Shown here in pieces: positions 59,408 through 64,000 of a stretch of DNA of 64,000 nucleotides. Source of the stretch: Pseudomonadota bacterium (lineage in GTDB: Bacteria > Pseudomonadota > Alphaproteobacteria > Rhizobiales > Beijerinckiaceae); NCBI GenBank assembly GCA_023393655.1, contig JAEWKP010000381.1:1-64000 (forward strand), written 5' to 3'. Position 1 is the first letter of the stretch; every line of letters begins with the position of its first letter. The notes beneath the pieces were generated by a model. The model had not been told where the DNA came from and ran no database searches. It worked only from the letters and a program-made list of their open reading frames with translations. The position numbers were made by a program, and so were the translations under genes.

Positions 59408-61072
59408 ATGCCCGACCCCGCCTCCACCGACCGCCGCCTGATCGGCAGCTTCGATTACGTCGTGATCGGGGCGGGCTCCGCCGGCTGCGTCGTCGCCAAC
59501 CGGCTGGCGGCCGACCCGGAGAGCAAGGTTCTGGTGCTCGAAGCCGGGGGCATGGACGACTGGATCTGGTTCCACATCCCGGTCGGCTACCTCTTCGCGA
59601 TCGGCAATCCCCGCGCCGACTGGCTGTTCCAGACCGAGCCGCAGGCCGGTCTCGGCGGGCGAGCTCTGGCCTATCCGCGCGGCAAGGTCGTCGGCGGCTC
59701 CTCGGCGATCAACGCCATGGTCTATATGCGCGGCCAGGCGGCCGACTATGACGGCTGGCGCCGCCGAGGCCTGACCGGCTGGGGCTGGGACGACGTGCTG
59801 CCCTATTTCCTCCGGCACGAGGACCATATGGCGCCGCCGCCGGGCGGGCTGCACAAGGCGGGCGGGGAATGGCGCGTCGAGCATCCGCGCGTGCGCTGGG
59901 CGATCCTCGACGCGATCCGCGATGCTGCGGAGGCCGCGGGCATCGCCAAGATTCCGGACTTCAACACCGGCGACAATGAAGGTTCCTCCTATTTCCAGGT
60001 GAACCAGCGGCGCGGGCGACGCCTCAGCGCCTACCGTGCCTTCCTGAAACCGATGCTGGAACGGCACGACCGCGACAATCTCCGGCTGGAGACGGGCGTA
60101 CATGTCGAACGCATCCTGTTCGAGAACGGCCGGGCGAAAGCCGTCGAGTTCACACATGGCCTGGGCACGGCGAGCGAGGAAAGACTGAAGGTCGAGATCA
60201 ACGGGGAGGTCGTGCTTTCGGCCGGGGCCGTCGCCTCGCCGCTCCTGCTCGAACGCTCCGGCATCGGCAGCGGAGCGCGCCTGCAGGGCTTCGGCATCGA
60301 GACGCTGGTCAATGCGCCCGGCGTCGGCGAGAACCTGCAGGACCATCTCCAGATTCGGCCGGTCTACAAGGTTCATGGCGTCAAGACGCTGAACAGCGAC
60401 TATGCCAAGCTGTGGCGCCGGCCCCTGATGGCCCTGGAATGGGCGGCGTTGCGCACCGGACCGCTGACCATGGCGCCCTCACAGGTCGGCGCCTTCGCAA
60501 AGTCCTCACCGCAATACGCCACGGCCAATCTGCAATATCATTTCCAGCCGCTCTCGCTCGACAGCTGGGGCTCGGGCCTGCACCCGTTCGACGCCTTCAC
60601 GGCGAGCGTCTGCAATCTCCGGCCGACGAGCCGCGGCAGCGTGCATCTGCGCTCGGCCGATCCGCGCGACAATCCCGTCATCTCGCCGAACTATTTCGAC
60701 ACAGAGGAGGACCGGCAGGTCGCTGTCGACGCGATGAAGTTGACGCGCCGGATCGTGGCCCAAGAGCCTCTCGCCCGCTTCCGGCCCGAGGAGCATATGC
60801 CGGGCGAGGCCGCTCAATCCGACGAAGCCCTGCTGGAAGCCGCCGCCAAGTTGGGCACCACGATCTTCCACCCCGTCGGCACGGCCCGGATGGGCAGCGA
60901 TGACGATCCGGGCGCGGTCCTCGACGGACGGCTCAGGGTGCGTGGCGTCGAGGGCCTGCGCGTCATCGACGCCTCGGTGATGCCGATGATCACCTCCGGC
61001 AATACCGCCAATCCGACGATGATGATCGCCGAGAAGGGCGTGGCGATGCTGAAGGAAGACGCACGCCGCTAG
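59408..61072 (+). CDS. GMC-family FAD-dependent oxidoreductase (choline dehydrogenase-like)
   Basis: 554 residues. The FAD motif VIGAGSAGCVVANRLAADP and ELEAG-like VLVLEAGG lie near the N-terminus, GGSSAINAMVYMRG is the first GMC signature, and GAVASPLLLERSGIG the second. HPVGTARMGSD and ITSGNTANPTMMIAEKG near the C-terminus hold the catalytic His and Asn. These enzymes oxidise alcohols such as choline or polyethylene glycol; the substrate here is unknown. ATG 59408 is used because family sequence begins there; the upstream frame adds 21 unlike residues. No operon partner upstream. Confidence 0.93.
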   Translation: MPDPASTDRRLIGSFDYVVIGAGSAGCVVANRLAADPESKVLVLEAGGMDDWIWFHIPVGYLFAIGNPRADWLFQTEPQAGLGGRALAYPRGKVVGGSSAINAMVYMRGQAADYDGWRRRGLTGWGWDDVLPYFLRHEDHMAPPPGGLHKAGGEWRVEHPRVRWAILDAIRDAAEAAGIAKIPDFNTGDNEGSSYFQVNQRRGRRLSAYRAFLKPMLERHDRDNLRLETGVHVERILFENGRAKAVEFTHGLGTASEERLKVEINGEVVLSAGAVASPLLLERSGIGSGARLQGFGIETLVNAPGVGENLQDHLQIRPVYKVHGVKTLNSDYAKLWRRPLMALEWAALRTGPLTMAPSQVGAFAKSSPQYATANLQYHFQPLSLDSWGSGLHPFDAFTASVCNLRPTSRGSVHLRSADPRDNPVISPNYFDTEEDRQVAVDAMKLTRRIVAQEPLARFRPEEHMPGEAAQSDEALLEAAAKLGTTIFHPVGTARMGSDDDPGAVLDGRLRVRGVEGLRVIDASVMPMITSGNTANPTMMIAEKGVAMLKEDARR

Positions 61073-61126
61073 CGGCTACCGGGTCGGCATGGAATTGCCG
61101 CAAATCGCAACCTATGAATCGGAGGG

Positions 61127-61654
61127 ATGCCCGATAACCTTCCGCCCTCGCCTACACCCGGACGCGGTCCGCTGACGCGCGGATTGCTCGCGGTCCTGCG
61201 CGCCATCATCACCGTCTTCGTCATCCTCGACGAGTTCCTGCGGCCGCTCTACCGGCCGCTGCTGCGCCGGCTCGCGGAACTGCGCATCATGCGCCGGCTG
61301 GAGGAGAGCGTCGCCGCGCTGCCGCGCCCGCTCGTGCTGCTGGCGCTGGCGATCCCCTTCGCCATTGCCGAGCCGCTGAAGCTGTTCGGGCTGCTGCTCT
61401 TCGCGCGCGGGCAGTTCTGGGCGGGGCTCGTGGTGACCGCCTTCGCGCATCTGATGAGCTTCGTCTTCGTCGAGCGGATCTATCATGCCGGCCGCGAGAA
61501 GCTTCTGAGCTATCGCTGGTTCGCCTGGGTGATGGGGCAGGTCGTGCGCGTTCGCGACGGCGTGCTCGGCTGGGTCCGAGCCACCGCCGCCTATGGCCTG
61601 GCGATGCGGACACGTGATGCCGTGCGTCACTGGTGGCGAACGATGCGGGCCTGA
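61127..61654 (+). CDS. Small integral membrane protein, unknown function
   Basis: 175 residues. Hydrophobic segments at about 19-36, 68-88 and 93-112 separate Arg-rich loops (RRLAELRIMRRLEES), following the positive-inside rule with an otherwise plain profile. The C-terminal 60 residues are basic and Trp-rich. GGAGGG abuts the ATG at 61127 without spacing, so the start is uncertain. It is 54 bases after the GMC gene and ends 3 bases from the convergent MFS gene. No family function recognised. Confidence 0.75.
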   Translation: MPDNLPPSPTPGRGPLTRGLLAVLRAIITVFVILDEFLRPLYRPLLRRLAELRIMRRLEESVAALPRPLVLLALAIPFAIAEPLKLFGLLLFARGQFWAGLVVTAFAHLMSFVFVERIYHAGREKLLSYRWFAWVMGQVVRVRDGVLGWVRATAAYGLAMRTRDAVRHWWRTMRA

Positions 61655-61657
61655 GCC

Positions 61658-62878
61658 TCAGGCCGAGCGGCCGCGTGCCAGCAGCATGAGGGCGCCGGCT
61701 GCGAGCGCCGAGAAGGCGATTAACAACAGCGTCGAGACTGTGACGCCGCCACGCTCCAGCGCGATGGCGAAGGCGAGTGGGGCCGTCGCCTTGATGACGA
61801 GGCCAGGCGCCGAGAGCTTGCCCATGGTCGCACCGAAGCCGACCGGACCGAAGAGCTGGAGCGGGACAGTGCCGCGCACGATCGAGCTCAGGCCCATGCT
61901 GATGCCGAAGGCGATGGCGAAGAGCCCGGCAACGACCGGGAGCGAGCCGCCGATCAGGAGCAGGACGAGGCCGAGCGGCATGAGCCAGGCCGAGACCCAG
62001 GCGGTCGTGACCGGCGAGACGGAGCGCCCGAACAGCATCTCTGTGAGACGCCCGGCGACCTGCGACGGACCGAGCATCGCACCGATGCCGACCGCGACGG
62101 CGGCGCTGAGGCCAAAACCCTGCAGCAGCGCCAGCATATGCACGGCCATGGCCGAGACGACGAAGCCTTGCAGCGAGAAGGCCAGCGCCAGCAGCAGGAA
62201 GGCGCGGCGACGAGCCTCCCCCGTGAGATAAGTCGTCTCCGGCTCCTGCGAGGAGGACGGGACGGCAATACCGGTCTCGGCGACCACCGGCCGCTTCACG
62301 CGCCCCGGCAGGAAAAGGAGATGCAGAGGCAGGCAGACCAGAATCTGCGAGAGACCATAGAGTCGATAGACGCCGCGCCAGTCCATGATCGCGAGCAGAC
62401 TGCTGGTGAGCGGCCAGAACAGGGTCGAGGCAAAGCCGCCGATCAGGGTGAGCTGGCTGATGGCGCGCCGCGCCTGACTGCCGCGCGCCTGCGTCAAGGC
62501 GGCGAAGGCGGCGTCGTAGAAGACGGCCGTCGTCACCGCCTGCAAGGCGACCATCGCGAGCGTGTAGCTGACGATCCCTCGCGCCTCGGCCAGCGCGAAG
62601 AGCGAGAGCCCCGCCAGGCCGGAGCCGATCGTCATCACCAGCCGCGTGCCGTAGCGATCGATCAGGCTGCCGGTGACGGGGGCGACCGCACCACCCAGCA
62701 GCAGCCCCACCGCGAAACCGCCGAAGGTCCATTCCGGGGCCCAGCCGAAATCGGCGGTCATGCGCGGCGCCAGCACGGTGAACGCGTAATAGAGCGCGCC
62801 ATAGCCAAAGACCTGCGTGACGCCGAGCGCGACGATCAGCGAAGGCCCGCCCGGCCGGGCGAATCTCAGCGAAGTCAT
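61658..62878 (-). CDS. MFS transporter
   Basis: 406 residues with about 12 membrane helices. The loop after helix 2 reads GSLIDRYGTRLVM, the MFS motif A region, and the second half repeats it at GRLTEMLFGRSVSP. The central loop has acidic residues and a Ser/Gln-rich piece (AVPSSSQEPETTYL). It resembles proteins of the monocarboxylate or oxalate/formate type, but no substrate can be assigned. The hydroxyacid dehydrogenase gene lies 21 bases upstream, so the two are probably co-transcribed, which hints at a hydroxy- or keto-acid substrate (inference). Confidence 0.9.
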   Translation of the reverse strand: MTSLRFARPGGPSLIVALGVTQVFGYGALYYAFTVLAPRMTADFGWAPEWTFGGFAVGLLLGGAVAPVTGSLIDRYGTRLVMTIGSGLAGLSLFALAEARGIVSYTLAMVALQAVTTAVFYDAAFAALTQARGSQARRAISQLTLIGGFASTLFWPLTSSLLAIMDWRGVYRLYGLSQILVCLPLHLLFLPGRVKRPVVAETGIAVPSSSQEPETTYLTGEARRRAFLLLALAFSLQGFVVSAMAVHMLALLQGFGLSAAVAVGIGAMLGPSQVAGRLTEMLFGRSVSPVTTAWVSAWLMPLGLVLLLIGGSLPVVAGLFAIAFGISMGLSSIVRGTVPLQLFGPVGFGATMGKLSAPGLVIKATAPLAFAIALERGGVTVSTLLLIAFSALAAGALMLLARGRSA

Positions 62879-62899
62879 GGCCGCTATCCCTGCCCTCGA

Positions 62900-63871
62900 T
62901 CAGACGATCTGGTTGCGCAGGCTCGCCTCGCCGCGTGCCAGCCGGTCCAGATTGTCGAGGAGGATGTCAATCACATTGCCTTCATAGGCACGGGTTTCGC
63001 CGGCGCTATGCGGGGTGACGATGACCTGCGGCATGCGCCAGAACGGCGAGATCGGCGGCAATGGCTCCTCGTGGAAGCAGTCGAGCCCGGCGCCGGCGAT
63101 GCGGCTGTTGCCGAGCGCATCGAGCAGGGCCATCTCGTCGACGACGCGGCCGCGCGCCACGTTGATCAGGTAAGCGGAAGGCTTCATCGCGCCGAGGATG
63201 CGGGCATCGATCAGCCCTTCGGCCTCCGGCGTCAGCGGGCAGGTCAGGGCGACGAAATCGGCCTGCGCCACCGCATCAGCGAGCTTGTCCGGGTGGACAA
63301 CCGCCTCGACATGCGGCTGCGGCTCGGCGCTGCGGCGCACGCCGATGACGCGCATGTCGAAGGCCGCCGCCAATTTTGCCAGACGCAGGCCGATGCGGCC
63401 GAGCCCGACGATGACCAGCGTCTTGCCGCCGAGTTCATCCTCGCGCAGCGCCCTGTCGCCGATCATCGGGCGCCAGAACTGCTTCGCCTGGTTGTCCCGG
63501 GCGAAATGGATCTGACGGGTCAACGCCAGGATCAGCGACATCGCATGCTCGGCGACCGCCCGCTCATTGCTACCCTGGGCGCTGGCAAGGCGGATACCGG
63601 CGGCGCCGATCGCCGGCTTGTCGAACTGGTCGGTACCGGCGCTGATCGACTGGATGAAGCGCAACTTCGGCAGACGCGGCAGCAGGTCGTTGCGCCACAG
63701 GCCGGAGACGACGAGCACATCGGCTTCCGGCGCCCGCTCCCGCAGATCGTCGAGGCTGTTGACCTCGAAGCTCTTGGCGGCACGGCCGCGCGTGAGGAAC
63801 TCGTCCCGAAGCTGATAGGCGGCATGGGCGAAGCCGATCGTCAGTTCGCCTTCCGGTGGCAGGACTGCCAT
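62900..63871 (-). CDS. D-isomer-specific 2-hydroxyacid dehydrogenase
   Basis: 323 residues. NAD(P)-binding motif VIVGLGRIGLRLAKLA lies mid-chain, and the catalytic triad is visible as Arg in INVARGRVVDE, Glu in FHEEPLPP and His in VTPHSAGET. It interconverts 2-keto and D-2-hydroxy acids such as glyoxylate/hydroxypyruvate; the exact substrate is open. It is the first gene of a two-gene unit with the MFS transporter. The 129-base region upstream holds a GC-only palindrome at 63909-63924 and no clear promoter. Confidence 0.92.
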   Translation of the reverse strand: MAVLPPEGELTIGFAHAAYQLRDEFLTRGRAAKSFEVNSLDDLRERAPEADVLVVSGLWRNDLLPRLPKLRFIQSISAGTDQFDKPAIGAAGIRLASAQGSNERAVAEHAMSLILALTRQIHFARDNQAKQFWRPMIGDRALREDELGGKTLVIVGLGRIGLRLAKLAAAFDMRVIGVRRSAEPQPHVEAVVHPDKLADAVAQADFVALTCPLTPEAEGLIDARILGAMKPSAYLINVARGRVVDEMALLDALGNSRIAGAGLDCFHEEPLPPISPFWRMPQVIVTPHSAGETRAYEGNVIDILLDNLDRLARGEASLRNQIV

Positions 63872-64000
63872 GCGTTGTCTCTCCCCGATTCCTTATGCAG
63901 CCAACGTTAGCCGGCGCGCCGGCTCCTGTCCCCGCACTGGCCGCATGCAAGCTTCACGCAAATCGCGATGCTCAGGAGGCATCGACGGCCAGCGCAGCAT

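Noticed and set aside
63909..63924. 16-bp GC-rich palindrome AGCCGGCGCGCCGGCT upstream of the hydroxyacid dehydrogenase gene
   Set aside because: Palindromes of G and C only are common in DNA of this composition, and no second copy or regulator gene is nearby.

Overview
The window is GC-rich (it reads at roughly 60-65% G+C), densely coded and strongly biased to G/C at third codon positions. The gene content (a Dpp/Opp-type importer with two ATPase halves fused in one chain, a CysNC fusion, a glutamine-dependent NAD+ synthase, GMC oxidoreductase and MFS genes) fits an alphaproteobacterium of the Hyphomicrobiales (Rhizobiales), perhaps near Bosea. That placement is inference from content and style; there is no rRNA or other phylogenetic marker here.

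Layout. (1) 2-4678 +: end of a peptide/opine-type ABC importer operon (binding protein cut by the window edge, two permeases, fused ATPase), closed by a clear rho-independent terminator at 4704-4729. (2) 4789-6828 -: NAD+ synthase. (3) 6938-52210: a surface-polysaccharide locus of about 45 kb. A short plus-strand operon (8489-15099) carries wbpA-wbpB-wbpD-wbpE homologues and two glycosyltransferases. It meets head-on a minus-strand run of 27 genes (52210 down to 15086) in which most neighbours overlap by 1-22 bases or lie within a few tens of bases. (4) 52486-58759: a broken prophage with recombination genes (ERF protein, YqaJ exonuclease, HNH) on the plus strand, packaging genes (terminase, DUF5681 protein, ParB-methyltransferase) on the minus strand, and no capsid, tail or integrase gene. 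(5) 59408-63871: ordinary metabolic genes (GMC oxidoreductase, small membrane protein, MFS transporter, D-2-hydroxyacid dehydrogenase).

How the polysaccharide genes fit together. WbpA, B, E, D and, in the other operon, WbpI form the known route from UDP-GlcNAc to UDP-2,3-diacetamido-2,3-dideoxy-mannuronic acid. Three asparagine-synthase-like amidotransferases could turn uronic acids into uronamides. A CE4-type deacetylase overlapping a formyltransferase could swap N-acetyl for N-formyl groups. CysD and CysNC make PAPS, and a sulfotransferase lies three genes further on, so the glycan is probably sulfated. A membrane-anchored protein resembling D-glucuronyl C5-epimerase may convert uronic acids in the exported polymer, which raises the possibility of a glycosaminoglycan-like bacterial glycan. 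Export is through an ABC system (Wzm/Wzt with a C-terminal glycan-binding domain), with a methyltransferase next to Wzt that may cap the chain. No initiating transferase, Wzx or Wzy is visible.

Control. The long minus-strand run begins with a winged-helix regulator and a NusG/RfaH-type antiterminator. Just downstream of that pair, on the transcribed strand, is a sequence close to the RfaH recruitment element ops. Two related palindromes sit upstream of the regulator gene. The antiterminator/ops arrangement, the Cys-rich tandem-duplicated glycosyltransferase at 32230-35169 and the sulfation plus C5-epimerase combination are the most interesting things in the window.
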